Notes: generated from the letters alone by a model not told the origin. Shown: positions 19,905 to 29,194, numbered from the stretch's first letter. The stretch is 64,000 nt of DNA from Roseiarcus sp963820775 (GCA_963820775.1 CAWGBF010000008.1:558001-622000); one strand, 5' to 3'. Program-made: numbers and translations.

Positions 19905-20217
19905 CAACGCCTCCATGTGGACCGGCGGCAAAACCGCCTGACCAACTCTGTCGACCGCCGTGGCGAACGACTCAGCCTCGGCGTGTTTCCTAGACTTGAC
20001 TCCGAATTCCGGCCCCGGTTTGGCGCCTGCGCGTCATTTGGGCGCCAAAGCGAGATTTGTTTCTAAGCCACAGCTTAGCGGAGCCTTCACGAACAAGTGT
20101 TCGCAACAAATGCTGAACAAACATTCATGATCGTGGGCGCAAATTTTACGGTTTTTGGCCGCCTCTACCTCGAATGTGGCGGCAGGACGCACGGGTGACC
20201 TGCCGCGAAATCGATGT

Positions 20218-20715
20218 TCACATGCAGATGTTCACCAACCGCCGGCCAAGATAGTGTCCGCCGGCTGTCCAAACTCGTCGCCGAACCCAGCAACCGGGAC
20301 CGTCGCCATAGACGGGCTGCGAAGCGATCGCGACCCCGACAGGCACGGTCGCCGCTGCGATCGCCCAACCTGGATCCCAACCCCAGCCCCAACCTCCGCC
20401 CCAACCTCCGCCCCAACCCCAGCCGCAATTCCAACAGCCGCCGCCCCAGCCGCCACCCCAGCCCGCGCGCCGCCAGCCCCAACCGCCGCCGCCCCATCCA
20501 GGCCGGCCCCAGCCGCCATGCCATCCACCTCCCCAACCGCCGCCATGCCAGCCGCCGCCGTGAAAGCCGCCGCCAAAGCCCCCGCCATGGAAGCCGCCGC
20601 CATGAAAGCCGCCGCCGCCATGCCATTGCGCCTGAGCTGGCGTCGAGGCGACCGCCGTCGCCATGCCGAGCGCGGCTATGGCCGCAACTACGGTCTTCTT
20701 GATCGAAACACGCAT
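20218..20715 (-). CDS. Secreted Gly/Trp/His-rich protein, paralogue B
   Basis: 165-residue paralogue of the protein at 19497-19904. The signal peptide (TVVAAIAALGMATAVAS, AQA cleavage) is followed by a longer Gly-rich repeat of GGGFH, GGGWH and WGWGWGGG types. A short hydrophobic stretch (WAIAAATVPVGVAIAS) and the conserved tail CWVRRRVWTAGGHYLGRRLV then NICM follow. Function is unknown; the repeats suggest an envelope-associated or metal/polymer-binding protein, which is inference from composition only. The 300-base gap between the paralogues contains no other gene. Confidence 0.72.
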   Translation of the reverse strand: MRVSIKKTVVAAIAALGMATAVASTPAQAQWHGGGGFHGGGFHGGGFGGGFHGGGWHGGGWGGGWHGGWGRPGWGGGGWGWRRAGWGGGWGGGCWNCGWGWGGGWGGGWGWGWDPGWAIAAATVPVGVAIASQPVYGDGPGCWVRRRVWTAGGHYLGRRLVNICM

Positions 20716-20789
20716 GAGGAACAGTCCTCCCGTTGATCGGCCCTGTCGCCGCGTCTCGTCCTTAAAACTATGCCATGAGGGAAAAAGGT

Positions 20790-21681
20790 CTAGGGGTTCT
20801 TCGACACCCCCCGCAAAAAATTGATGATTCCGGAGAAATCGTCGCCGCCATGGTCGGCCGCGACATAGAGAGCATAGAGCTGCGCGGCTTCGGCGCCGAG
20901 CGGGGTTAAGGCCCCGACGCTCGAGGCCGCCTCCTGCGCCAGCCGCAAATCCTTGAGCATGAGAGCCGCGGCAAATCCGGGTTTATAATCGCGATTGGCG
21001 GGGGAAGCCGGCACCGGTCCGGGAACCGGGCAATAGGTGGTGAGCGACCACGATTGGCCCGAGGCGGTCGAGGCGACGTCGAACAAGGCCTGCGCCTTGA
21101 GGCCCAGCTTCTCGGCCAGCGCGAAGGCTTCGCAGGTCACGATCATGGTCGCGCCCAGGATCATGTTGTTGCAGATCTTGGCCGCCTGCCCCGCCCCGGC
21201 CCCGCCGCAATGGACGATCCGTTTGCCCATGTTTTCGAGGATCGGCTTCGCCCGCGCGAACGCCTCGTCCGCGCCGCCGCACATGAAGGTGAGCGTGCCG
21301 GCGGTCGCCCCGCCGACGCCGCCGCAGACCGGCGCATCAAGCGTCAGCACGCCCGCGGCGGCGCCTGCCTCGTGCGCCTTTCTTGCGCTCAAGACGTCGA
21401 TGGTCGAGCAATCGATGACGAGCGCGCCCTTCGACACCGCGGGAAGGAGCTCGGCATGAGCCGCGAGCACGTGCTTGCCGGCCGGCAGCATGGTTACGAC
21501 CGTGTCGGCGCTGGCGACGGCCTCGACGGGCGCTCGGCGCGATCGTCACGCCGGACGCGGCGGCCGCCGTCTTCGCCGCGTCGACGAGATCGAAGCCCGC
21601 AACCGCATGGCCGGCCTTGACGAGATTTGCCGCCATCGGGAGCCCCATGTTGCCAAGGCCGATGAATGCGATTTTCGACAT
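20790..21681 (-). pseudogene. mmsB: 3-hydroxyisobutyrate dehydrogenase, one frameshift
   Basis: NAD-dependent oxidation of 3-hydroxyisobutyrate to methylmalonate semialdehyde in valine breakdown. ATG at 21681 begins MSKIAFIGLGNMGLPMAANL, the Rossmann GxGxxG motif. After one shift near 21525 the chain continues VVTMLPAGKHVL, DCSTIDVLSARK, APVCGGVGGATAGTLTFM and the catalytic-Lys region GAGQAAKICNNM, ending GIINFLRGVSKNP. Repaired length is about 296 residues, normal. An acyl-CoA dehydrogenase at 24.7-25.8 kb, beyond the IS copy, fits the same pathway. Confidence 0.88.
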
Positions 21682-21831
21682 GGTTCCTCCCGGGGTCGCC
21701 AGCGCGCGAGAACCCTAGCGCAAGGCGTCTGAGAACTAGCACTTTGTGTCCGAATGCGGATGTGCAAGAGGATAGGCATTCTTGGCGAGTGTTTTCTAGC
21801 CCGTGCGAATTCTTCGCTTGTGCAGGCTTAG

Positions 21832-23334
21832 CAGGGTGTTGAAGAAGTCTCTGGCCACGGGAATTTTGATGTGATTCTGCTTTCCGCGCGAAGGTGCGGG
21901 GACCGAATCATGCGAGGCGAGGACGAACGGTCGGGGGCGCTGTTCAGTTACGTCGATCTCGAGGCGCGGGTTGGCAAGGATCATCCGCGGCGGACGATTC
22001 GCCCGATTGTGAACGAGGCTCTGGCTGCGCTCGCCGGCGATTTTTCGGCGTTGTACTCGCGGATCGGACGGCCGTCGATTCCGCCGGAGAAATTGCTGAG
22101 AGCGATGCTCCTGCAAGCGTTCTATTCGATCCGCTCGGAGCGGCAGTTGATGGATCGGCTGGAGTTCGATCTCTTGTTTCGCTGGTTTGTCGGCATCGGC
22201 GTCGACGATGCGGCGTGGGATCACTCGACATTTTCCAAGAACCGCGATCGGCGGCTGGAAGGCGACATTGCCGCCAAGCTCTTGAGCGCGGTTCTGGCGC
22301 AGCCGCGGATCAAGCGGCTGCTCAGCACGGACCACTTTTCGGTCGACGGCGCGCTGGTCGAAGCTTGGGCGTCGATGAAAAGCTTCAAGCCGAAGGATGG
22401 CGACGAACCGCCGGCCAATGCGGGCGGCCGGAACCGGGAGACGGATTTCCACGGCGAGAAGCGATCGAACGACACGCACGCCTCGACCACCGATCCGGAT
22501 GCGAGGCTCTATCGCAAGGGGCCGGGCGAGGAGGCGAAGCTCTGTTTCATGGGGCATGCGCTGATGGAGAACCGCAACGGCCTTTTGGTCGACGCCTGTC
22601 TGACCCAGGCCGACGGCCACGCGGAGCGGATTGCGGCGCCGCACCTGATCGAACCGCGCGCCGATCGGCCGCACGCGATCACAGTCGGCGCCGACAAAGC
22701 CTACGACGCCGAGGACTTCGTCAACGAGTTGCGCTCGATGAACACGACGCCGCACGTGGCGCAGAACGCAAATGGCCGCTCGTCGGCGATCGACGGCCGC
22801 ACCGCGCGACACGCCGGATACGCCGTCAGCCAGCGCATCCGCAAACGGATCGAGGAAGCCTTCGGCTGGATGAAGACGATCGGCGGGCAGGAGAAGACCA
22901 AGTTCCGGGGACGCGATCGCGTCGGATGGACCTTCACCTTCACGGCTGCGGCCTACAACCTGGCGCGGTTGCCCAAACTGCTGACGACGCCGGCATGAGC
23001 GCGCCAGCGAACTGCACACTCGTCGGCCGTTGGCGGATCGTCGAGGCCGACTTTGGGATCGCGATCATCTCGACCTCTGTGGGCCAGCGGCCATCACGAT
23101 CACCGACCACGGTCGCGGCGAAATCGCCTTCGGCGCTCTCCAGGCCGGCCTCGACATCGAATACAGCCGGTCGTCGGTCGGGTTCACGTGGGAGGGGTTC
23201 GACGAAATGGACGAAGTCTCCGGCGACGGCTCTGCCGAACTGCTCGACGACGGCTCCATCGCGATCGAATTCGCCTATCACAACGGCGACGAAGCCCTCC
23301 TCAAAGCCAAACGTGAGACTTCTTCAACAGCCTG
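21832..23334 (+). mobile_element. IS5-family element, copy 1 (1503 bp)
   Basis: The ends are CAGGGTGTTGAAGAAGTCT on the left and its near-perfect inverted repeat AGACTTCTTCAACAGCCTG on the right (one mismatch). It is flanked by TTAG on the left (21828-21831) and CTAG on the right (23335-23338); both fit the YTAR target of IS5-type elements. It carries a transposase and a passenger ORF. An inverted copy of identical length lies at 31050-32552, differing by only a few substitutions. Confidence 0.92.
21910..22998 (+). CDS. IS5-family transposase
   Basis: 362-residue DDE transposase. The N-terminal DUF772-like part (RPSIPPEKLLRAMLLQAFYS, RQLMDRLEFDLLFRWFVG) is followed by DHSTFSKNR. The catalytic Asp is in HFSVDGALVEAWASMKSF, with a second acidic residue in VGADKAYDAEDFV and Glu in RIEEAFGWMKT. 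The start ATG 21910 opens with MRGEDERSGALFSYVDLE. Its TGA overlaps the ATG of the passenger ORF (ATGA). The gene is intact and presumably active. Confidence 0.9.
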   Translation: MRGEDERSGALFSYVDLEARVGKDHPRRTIRPIVNEALAALAGDFSALYSRIGRPSIPPEKLLRAMLLQAFYSIRSERQLMDRLEFDLLFRWFVGIGVDDAAWDHSTFSKNRDRRLEGDIAAKLLSAVLAQPRIKRLLSTDHFSVDGALVEAWASMKSFKPKDGDEPPANAGGRNRETDFHGEKRSNDTHASTTDPDARLYRKGPGEEAKLCFMGHALMENRNGLLVDACLTQADGHAERIAAPHLIEPRADRPHAITVGADKAYDAEDFVNELRSMNTTPHVAQNANGRSSAIDGRTARHAGYAVSQRIRKRIEEAFGWMKTIGGQEKTKFRGRDRVGWTFTFTAAAYNLARLPKLLTTPA

Positions 23335-23338
23335 CTAG
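22995..23338 (+). pseudogene. IS5 passenger ORF, frameshifted, stop codon outside the element
   Basis: The ATG at 22995 overlaps the transposase stop. It reads MSAPANCTLVGRWRIVEAD, then needs a -1 shift near 23050 to continue as WDRDHLDLCGPAAITITDHG, SVGFTWEGFDEMDEVSGDG and ALLKAKRETSSTAC. The SSTAC tail is encoded by the terminal inverted repeat, and the TAG stop (23336-23338) is the flanking target sequence. The product is a small acidic all-beta-looking protein of unknown role. The same shift is present in copy 2. Confidence 0.65.
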
Positions 23339-23355
23339 GCGTCGAGGGACCGATC

Positions 23356-23799
23356 ATGACCGAATCAACGGTTGCCGCTGGAATTGAGCGGGCCATCAGA
23401 AACTATATTCAGGCTTGCAACGATGGCGATGCCGACGGAGTCGCTGCGTGCTTCAACTCAGACGCGGTCCATTACTTTCCGACCGTCGCAAAGTGGTCGG
23501 GCGCATCTACGGTTGGCGCCAATTTCTCGAAGAGAGTGCAAGCGCTCGGGCACCTGTGGACGGTCGATAAAGTTCTTGTTGACGCTGATCGACGTGAGGG
23601 AGTGCTGGAGTGGACTTAGTTCGACAAAGAGAGCCGAGTGCTGCGCGGCGTGGACTGGTTTGTCTTCGAGCCAGGGTCGTTCCGAATTCAGGAGATCCGC
23701 GCTTATGGCGCAGCGCCAATCCAGCGCGACCTCGGGCGCCAGGAACTGCAGGATTTCGACTACGCCGGACGCGGCTATCCGATGGCGCGCCCTGCCTGA
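23356..23799 (+). pseudogene. SnoaL/NTF2-like protein with premature amber codon
   Basis: ATG 23356 starts MTESTVAAGIERAIRNYIQACN, then AACFNSDAVHYFP, typical of NTF2-like (SnoaL) proteins. At 23617-23619 a TAG interrupts LEWT/FDKESRVLRGVDWFVFEPG in the same frame; a Gln CAG there would restore a 147-residue protein ending GRGYPMARPA at 23799. The break is a single nonsense substitution and not an indel, unlike most other breaks here. It lies immediately beside the IS5 copy. Substrate unknown. Confidence 0.7.
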
Positions 23800-23939
23800 C
23801 TCCTGCGTGCGCCCGGGCCGGCTTGATCGCTTGAAGGAGCGGCGTCGCAGGCGACCGCGCGTTACGGCGAATGATCGCTGGCCGTCCGGTTCGGCGGAGC
23901 CTCGCAAAGGCGCCGATCCTCACTGACACTCTCGGCCCA

Positions 23940-24687
23940 ATGCCTTCTATTGAACCTCTTCCCCTGATCGTCGCGACGGTTACGTTCCTGCTTGCGGGCT
24001 TCGTCAAGGGGGTGATCGGGCTTGGGCTGCCGACCGTCTCGATGGGCTTGCTGACCCTGGTGATGGCGCCGGCAAAAGCCGCCTCGCTCCTGATCGCGCC
24101 GTCCTTCATCACCAATGTCTGGCAATTGGCGGCCGGCCCGAGTTTCTGGCGGCTGGCGCGCCGGCTTTGGCCAATGCTCATGGGCGTGGTTCTCGGCACG
24201 CTCGCGGGAACGGGATTGCTGAGCGGAAGCCACGCGGGGCAAGCGGCCGTCGCGCTTGGCCTCATGCTCATGCTTTACGCCGGACTTGGCCTCACCTCGG
24301 TGCGCTTTTCTGCTCCGCCCGCGGCCGAGTGGTGGCTCGGGCCTCTAATTGGCGTCCTGACGGGCCTCGTCACCGCGGCCACCGGCGTGTTCGTTATCCC
24401 CGCCGTGCCGTATCTCGGGGCGCTCAATCTGGACAAGGAGGACATGATCCAGGCGCTCGGCCTGTCCTTCACGGTCTCGACCATCGGGCTTGCCGCCGCG
24501 CTCGCGGCAGGCGGCGCTTTTGACCTTGGAGACCTGGGCGCCTCAACCGCCGCGCTCAGGCCTGCGCTTCTTGGCCGTGGCTGGCGGAGCCGTGCGCGGC
24601 CACTTCAGCGAGCAGACGTTCCGGCGGGTGTTCTTCGGTGGATTGCTCGCGCTCGGCGCTTATCTCGCATCGCGCGCGGGACGTTGA
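23940..24687 (+). pseudogene. TauE/SafE (TSUP) family permease, one frameshift
   Basis: Multi-helix inner-membrane transporter of the sulfite/organosulfonate exporter (TSUP) family. ATG 23940 reads MPSIEPLPLIVATVTFLLAG then FVKGVIGLGLPTVSMGL, the family N-terminal motif. A second half-repeat, PLIGVLTGLVTAATGVFVIP, follows. A shift near 24560 moves the last part into another frame, FLAVAGGAVRG, RVFFGGLLALGAYLASRAGR, stopping at 24687. Repaired length is about 249 residues. Transport substrate is not deducible. Confidence 0.8.
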
Positions 24688-24693
24688 CGCCCT

Positions 24694-25830
24694 TCAATTC
24701 TCGATCAGCCCGCGCGCGACAATCACTCGCATGATCTCGTTCGTGCCCTCGAGGATCTGGTGCACGCGCAGGTCGCGCACGATCTTTTCGACGCCGTAGT
24801 CGGCGAGATAGCCGTAGCCGCCGAACAATTGCAGCGCGTCATTGGCGGCGTTGAAGCCCGTGTCCGTCGCGATCTGCTTGGCCATGGCGCAGAGGCGCGT
24901 CGCTTCGGGCGACTTCTCGTCGAGCGCGCTCGCGGCGCGCCACAGCATCGAGCGCGCCGTCTCCAGCGAAGTCGCGATGTCGGCGACGCGGAATTGCAGC
25001 GCCTGAAAATCGGCGATGCGGCGGCCGAACGCTTTGCGCTCGCGCATGTACGCGATCGCCTTGTCAAGCGCCGACTGGCCGCCGCCGATCGAACAGGCGC
25101 CGATGTTGAGCCGCCCGCCGTCGAGGCCGGCCATCGCGATCTTGAAGCCGACGCCTTCCGGCCCGACCCGATTGGCGGCCGCCACATGCACGCCCTCGAG
25201 GATCACCTGACGGGTCGGCTGCGCGCGCCATCCCATCTTTTTCTCTTTCGCCCCGAAGCTTAAGCCCGGCGCGCCGTTCTCGATGAGGAACGCGGAAATC
25301 CCGCTTGCTCCGCCCTCGCCGGTGCGCGCCATGACGAGATAGAGATCGCTGACGCCTGCGCCGGAGATGAACTGCTTGACGCCGTCGAGCACATAATCGT
25401 CGCCGTCGCGCCGGGCGCGAGTGGTCAGCGCGGCAGCGTCCGAGCCCGCGCCAGGCTCCGTCAGGCAATAGCTGGCGATCAACTTCATGCTGGCCAGGCG
25501 GGGCAGATAGCGGTCTCTGAGCTCCGGCGAGCCGAAGCCATCAACGACCCAGGCGACCATGTTGTGGATGGACAGGAACGAAGCGATGCATGGGCAACCG
25601 GTCGACAAAGCCTCGAAGATTAGCGCCGCATCGAGGCGGGTCATGCCGCTGCCGCCATGCTGCTCGCCGACGTAAATCGCGGCCATGCCCAACGCCGCCG
25701 CCTCGCGCAGAACGTCGGCCGGAAAATGCTCGGTCTCGTCCCAGTTGAGCGCGTTGGGGGCGAGGCGCTCGTCGGCGAATGATTTCGCCATGTCGCGGAC
25801 GGCGAGGTGATCTGCAGTCAAGGCGAACAT
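24694..25830 (-). CDS. Acyl-CoA dehydrogenase, probably isobutyryl-CoA dehydrogenase
   Basis: FAD enzyme introducing a 2,3 double bond into acyl-CoA. It is 378 residues, the normal length. Seen in order: MFALTADHLAVRDMAKSFAD, GMTRLDAALIFEAL, the flavin motif YCLTEPGAGSDAAALTTRA, GDDYVLDGVKQFISGAG, FGRRIADFQALQFRVADIAT, and the C-terminal LFGGYGYLADYGVEKIVRDL with LEGTNEIMR, where Glu is the usual catalytic-base position. The closeness to mmsB on the same strand supports a role in valine catabolism; the exact acyl-CoA cannot be read from sequence alone. Confidence 0.88.
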   Translation of the reverse strand: MFALTADHLAVRDMAKSFADERLAPNALNWDETEHFPADVLREAAALGMAAIYVGEQHGGSGMTRLDAALIFEALSTGCPCIASFLSIHNMVAWVVDGFGSPELRDRYLPRLASMKLIASYCLTEPGAGSDAAALTTRARRDGDDYVLDGVKQFISGAGVSDLYLVMARTGEGGASGISAFLIENGAPGLSFGAKEKKMGWRAQPTRQVILEGVHVAAANRVGPEGVGFKIAMAGLDGGRLNIGACSIGGGQSALDKAIAYMRERKAFGRRIADFQALQFRVADIATSLETARSMLWRAASALDEKSPEATRLCAMAKQIATDTGFNAANDALQLFGGYGYLADYGVEKIVRDLRVHQILEGTNEIMRVIVARGLIEN

Positions 25831-25955
25831 GCGTTTCCTGGCTTCGCTCCCCTGTGCCTATCCGGCACAGTGCCCGACGTTTGCCCCCGCCGCAATCGGC
25901 CGGGCGATCGCGCTTTTTGCCTCGGGCGAGCGAGCGCCATACAGGCCCGATACGA

Positions 25956-27005
25956 TCAACGGATGCGGTCGCCGGTGTCCTTGTCGAACACATGGACGCT
26001 CGCATCGGCGAACTCGACCCCGATCGGAGCGCCATCCCGGCGATCGAAGGACTTGTCGGCCTTGACCGTGATCGTGCCGCCGTCGACCCGGCAGGTGACG
26101 AGCGCGTGGTCGCCCATAAGCTCAGTCGCATAGACCTCGCCGACGATCCTGCCCGCGCTCGGCTCCGTGACCTTGCAATCCTCGGGACGGACGCCAGCGA
26201 CCGCGCGAGGCTGCGAACCGCGCGTGTTGGTCCCGAAGCTGCCGGCCGGACCCGAGAAGCGGCCGTCGACAAGCTCGCCGTCCAAGAAATTCATCGGCGG
26301 CGATCCGATGAAGCCGGCGACGAACAGGTTGGCGGGCGCATTGTACATATTGGCCGGCGTGTCGAGCTGCTGCAGCACGCCTTTCTCGAGCAGCGCCACG
26401 CGATGAGCGAGCGTCATCGCCTCGATCTGATCGTGCGTCACATAGAGGGTGGTGATGCCGAGCTGATGCTGCATATGTTTGAGCTCGGCGCGCATGTAGC
26501 CGCGCAGCTTGGCGTCGAGATTGGATAAAGGCTCGTCCATCAGGAACGCCGCAGGCCGGCGGATCATCGCGCGGGCGAGCGCCACGCGCTGGCGCTGGCC
26601 GCCCGAGAGCTGCCGGGGATAGCGGTCGAGCAGCATATCGAGCTGCACCTGCCGCGCGACGTCCTTGACCGCCGCCTCGACCTCAGGCTTAGGCTGGCGG
26701 CGCACGGTCAGCGGATAGGCGATGTTGGCGAACACGGTCATGTGCGGATAGAGCGCGTAGGACTGGAAGACCATCGCGATGTCGCGATACTTCGGCAGCA
26801 CGTTGGTGACGTCGCGATTGCCGATCCGGATGGACCCGGACGAGACCTTTTCGAGGCCCGCGATCATACGCAGGGCCGTCGTCTTGCCGGAACCGGACGC
26901 CCCGAGCAGGACGAGGAACTCTCCGTCCTGGACTTCGAGATTGAGACCCTTGACCACCTCCACCGACCCAAAAGATTTATAGATATTCTCGAGCCTCACC
27001 CGCAT
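25956..27005 (-). CDS. ABC transporter ATP-binding protein, UgpC/MsmK type
   Basis: Cytoplasmic ATPase of a CUT1-type sugar or polyol importer, 349 residues. Walker A GASGSGKTTALRMIAG, Q-loop VFQSYALYPH, signature QLSGGQRQRVALARAM, Walker B AAFLMDEPLSNLDAKLR and the switch His in YVTHDQ are all present. A C-terminal regulatory TOBE/MalK-like domain follows (AVAGVRPEDCKV, ELMGDHALVTCRV). ATG 27005 starts MRVRLENIYKSFGSVEVVKG. It is the last gene of the operon SBP-permease-permease-ATPase, five bases after the second permease. Confidence 0.92.
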   Translation of the reverse strand: MRVRLENIYKSFGSVEVVKGLNLEVQDGEFLVLLGASGSGKTTALRMIAGLEKVSSGSIRIGNRDVTNVLPKYRDIAMVFQSYALYPHMTVFANIAYPLTVRRQPKPEVEAAVKDVARQVQLDMLLDRYPRQLSGGQRQRVALARAMIRRPAAFLMDEPLSNLDAKLRGYMRAELKHMQHQLGITTLYVTHDQIEAMTLAHRVALLEKGVLQQLDTPANMYNAPANLFVAGFIGSPPMNFLDGELVDGRFSGPAGSFGTNTRGSQPRAVAGVRPEDCKVTEPSAGRIVGEVYATELMGDHALVTCRVDGGTITVKADKSFDRRDGAPIGVEFADASVHVFDKDTGDRIR

Positions 27006-27010
27006 CGGCG

Positions 27011-28064
27011 CTATCCCTTGACCGCGCCGACGAGCAGGCCCCGCGCAATGTGTTTCTGAAGGAAGGCGGCGATGGCGATGACCGGCGCGATCATGATGAC
27101 GATCAGCACCGACATGTACCACCATTGCGGCCCGCGGGTGGTGTTCTGCGCCGCAACCAGCACCGGCATGGTCTGAGCCTTCGCGTTAGTAAGGAAGAGC
27201 GCGAGCAGGAACTCGTTCCAGGCCAGGATGAACACGAGCATGAAGGTTGCAGCTAGCCCTGAGCGCACGAGCGGCAGCGCAATCGTGAAGAAGACCCGGA
27301 ACTTCGAAGCGCCGTCGATCTCCGCGCTCTCCTCGAGGTCGAGCGGCACGCCGGCGAAGAAGTCGCGGGTCAGCCAGACGACGATCGGCAGGTTGACGCC
27401 GGTATAGGTCGCAATCAGCGCGAATTGAGTATCGAGCAACTGGAGATGCTGGAACATCACATAGATCGGCAACACCGCGACGATCGGCGGCATGATCCGG
27501 TTCGAGATCATCCAGAACTCGATGTCGTTGTTGCCGATCGCCGCCTTGAAGCGCCGGACGAACGTGCCAAGCGCGAGCAGGAAGAGCGCGATCGCGACCG
27601 CGCCTGCGACCTGCCAAGGCACATGCAGCGCCGCGACGGCGACGATGACCGCGATCAGAAGCACGAGGAAGGTCACGATCGCGGCCAGCTTGACCTCAAA
27701 ACGGATGCGCACGAGCGCGTAGGCCGCCAGCGCGCCGATGATGAGCGCCAGCACCGTGCTCGCGAGCGTCACCACGATCGAGTTGAAATAGGGGCCGAGC
27801 GTGTTGTTCCGCAAAAGCATGAAGTTCCAGGCGTCCAGCGTCGGCTTGAAGTCGACGAACGGAATGTAGAAGGGACCGCTGTCGACCTGGACCTCGACCT
27901 TGAGCGAGGTCACCACCACCCAGTAGAGGGGAAAGAGGACGACGACCGTCCATAAGCCGAGGATGGCGTAAACGACGATCTTAGTCGGCGCCGACATCTC
28001 CTCGAGGCTCTTCGCCTCGAACAGACGACGCATGAGGCCGCGGGATTCGGCGGCGTCGCTCACT
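27011..28064 (-). CDS. ABC importer permease, MalG type with extra membrane hairpin
   Basis: Inner-membrane subunit of the sugar-type importer, about 350 residues. The start is GTG 28064, in a GTGA overlap with the stop of the first permease. The EAA loop (LEESAEIDGASKFRVFFTIALPL) docks the ATPase and is shown here only in part: ESAEIDGAS. About eight membrane segments are predicted instead of the usual six. The additional pair, AAIVTFLVLLIAVIVAVAAL and GAVAIALFLLALGTFV, lies between canonical helices 2 and 3. Ends with HIARGLLVGAVKG. Because of a frameshift upstream, this frame runs on from the first permease as one 727-codon ORF, which is not a real fusion. Confidence 0.88.
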
Positions 28065-29194
28065 GATATCTCCGCGTCCAACGGACCACATAGTTGAAGA
28101 ACGACACGCAGGTGATCGTGGAAACAAACAGCAAGAGATAGCCGATCGCCGCGGAGCCGCCGAGGTCCTGGGTCCGCCAGGCGATGAAGGAATGCAGAAG
28201 TCATCGACTCCGTCGCTAGGCCGGGGCCGCCCGCGGTCAAAACGTTGGGGATGTCGATGATCTTGAACGCCTCGATCAGCCGGATGAGGACGACGGTCGC
28301 CGCGATCGGCGCGATCGCAGGCCAGGTGATGTCGCGAAACAGCTGGAAGCCGCTCGCCCCGTCGAGCCGGGCCGCCTCAAGCTGGTCACGCGGCTGGTTC
28401 TCGATCGCCGCAAGCAGCACGATGAACATGAACGGCGTCCACTGCCAGGTGTCGCCGATCAGAACCATGAGCCGCGCCGACCACGCCTGATCCGCCCAGG
28501 ACCATCCGCCGAGGCCGAACGCCGCGCTCAAGGGCGCGAGCGGGCCCTTCTGCATGTCTGCGAGCATCCGGAACATGTAGGCGACGCCGACGGGCGTCAC
28601 CATCAGCGGAATGAAGAACACGACCCGAAAGAAGCTGCGTGCGCGGATCGGCTGCGCGCAGAGAAGCGCGAGCCCGAGGCCGAGCATGAACTGCGCGGTG
28701 ACGCCCACGAGGACGTAGAAGCACGTCGTGAGCAACGTGCCCTGGTAGGCCTTCTGAGGCAGCGTCGCGAGAAACGCCAGCACGAGACCGGTCGCAAGGG
28801 CTATGGAAATGAGCCGGCCGATGAAGCCAAGCACGGTGAATTCCGTCCTGACATAGCGGACCAGCCAATAGAGGACAGCCACGACATAGACCGCGAAGGC
28901 GATCCACCCGGACGTTTCGATCGGCTTCAGCGTGCCGACGAGATGATATTGCTGGGCCCCGAACAGGAGGCGCCTATAGTTGTAGAAGCCGATGAAGGTC
29001 AGCGTGAAGCTGCCGCCCGCCAGGGCGAAGCGGCAAAGCGACAGATAGATCGAAACGATCAGCGGGAAGATCGCAAAGCAGAGCAGGATGATCACCGCTG
29101 GCAGCACCATGATGCGGCCGGAATGGCGGTCGATCCATTCGTCGCGGGTCTCGCGCGCTTGAACCTCGGACGGCGCTGCCTGAGCTAGGGTCAT
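28061..29194 (-). pseudogene. ABC importer permease, MalF type, one frameshift near its end
   Basis: Partner permease of the importer. ATG 29194 starts MTLAQAAPSEVQARETRDEW. Membrane segments include RIMVLPAVIILLCFAIFPLI, an additional pair (WIAFAVYVVAVLYWLVRYV; LISIALATGLVLAFLATL), VLVGVTAQFMLGLGLALL, FFRVVFFIPLMVTPVGVAY and IAATVVLIRLIEAFKIIDI. The EAA motif is EAARLDGASGFQLFRDI. After GLATESMTS a shift near 28200 is needed; the true end continues as FIAWRTQDLGGSAAIGYLLL and FNYVVRWTRRYQ, stop at 28061. Eight predicted helices, again two more than usual. Confidence 0.85.

Noticed and set aside
20155..20736. Pro/Ala-rich plus-strand ORF over the Gly/Trp-rich protein
   Set aside because: Antisense of GGN-rich repeats always gives Pro/Ala runs; the minus-strand frame has a signal peptide and a paralogue.
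21894..23387. 497-codon ORF over the IS5 element, mirrored at 30967-32490
   Set aside because: Out-of-frame shadow of the transposase; Arg/Gly-rich and without domains.
27011..29194. Apparent 727-residue fused double permease
   Set aside because: A frameshift near 28200 joins the frame of the first permease to the second. The real stop of the first and GTG start of the second overlap at 28061-28064, so these are two genes.
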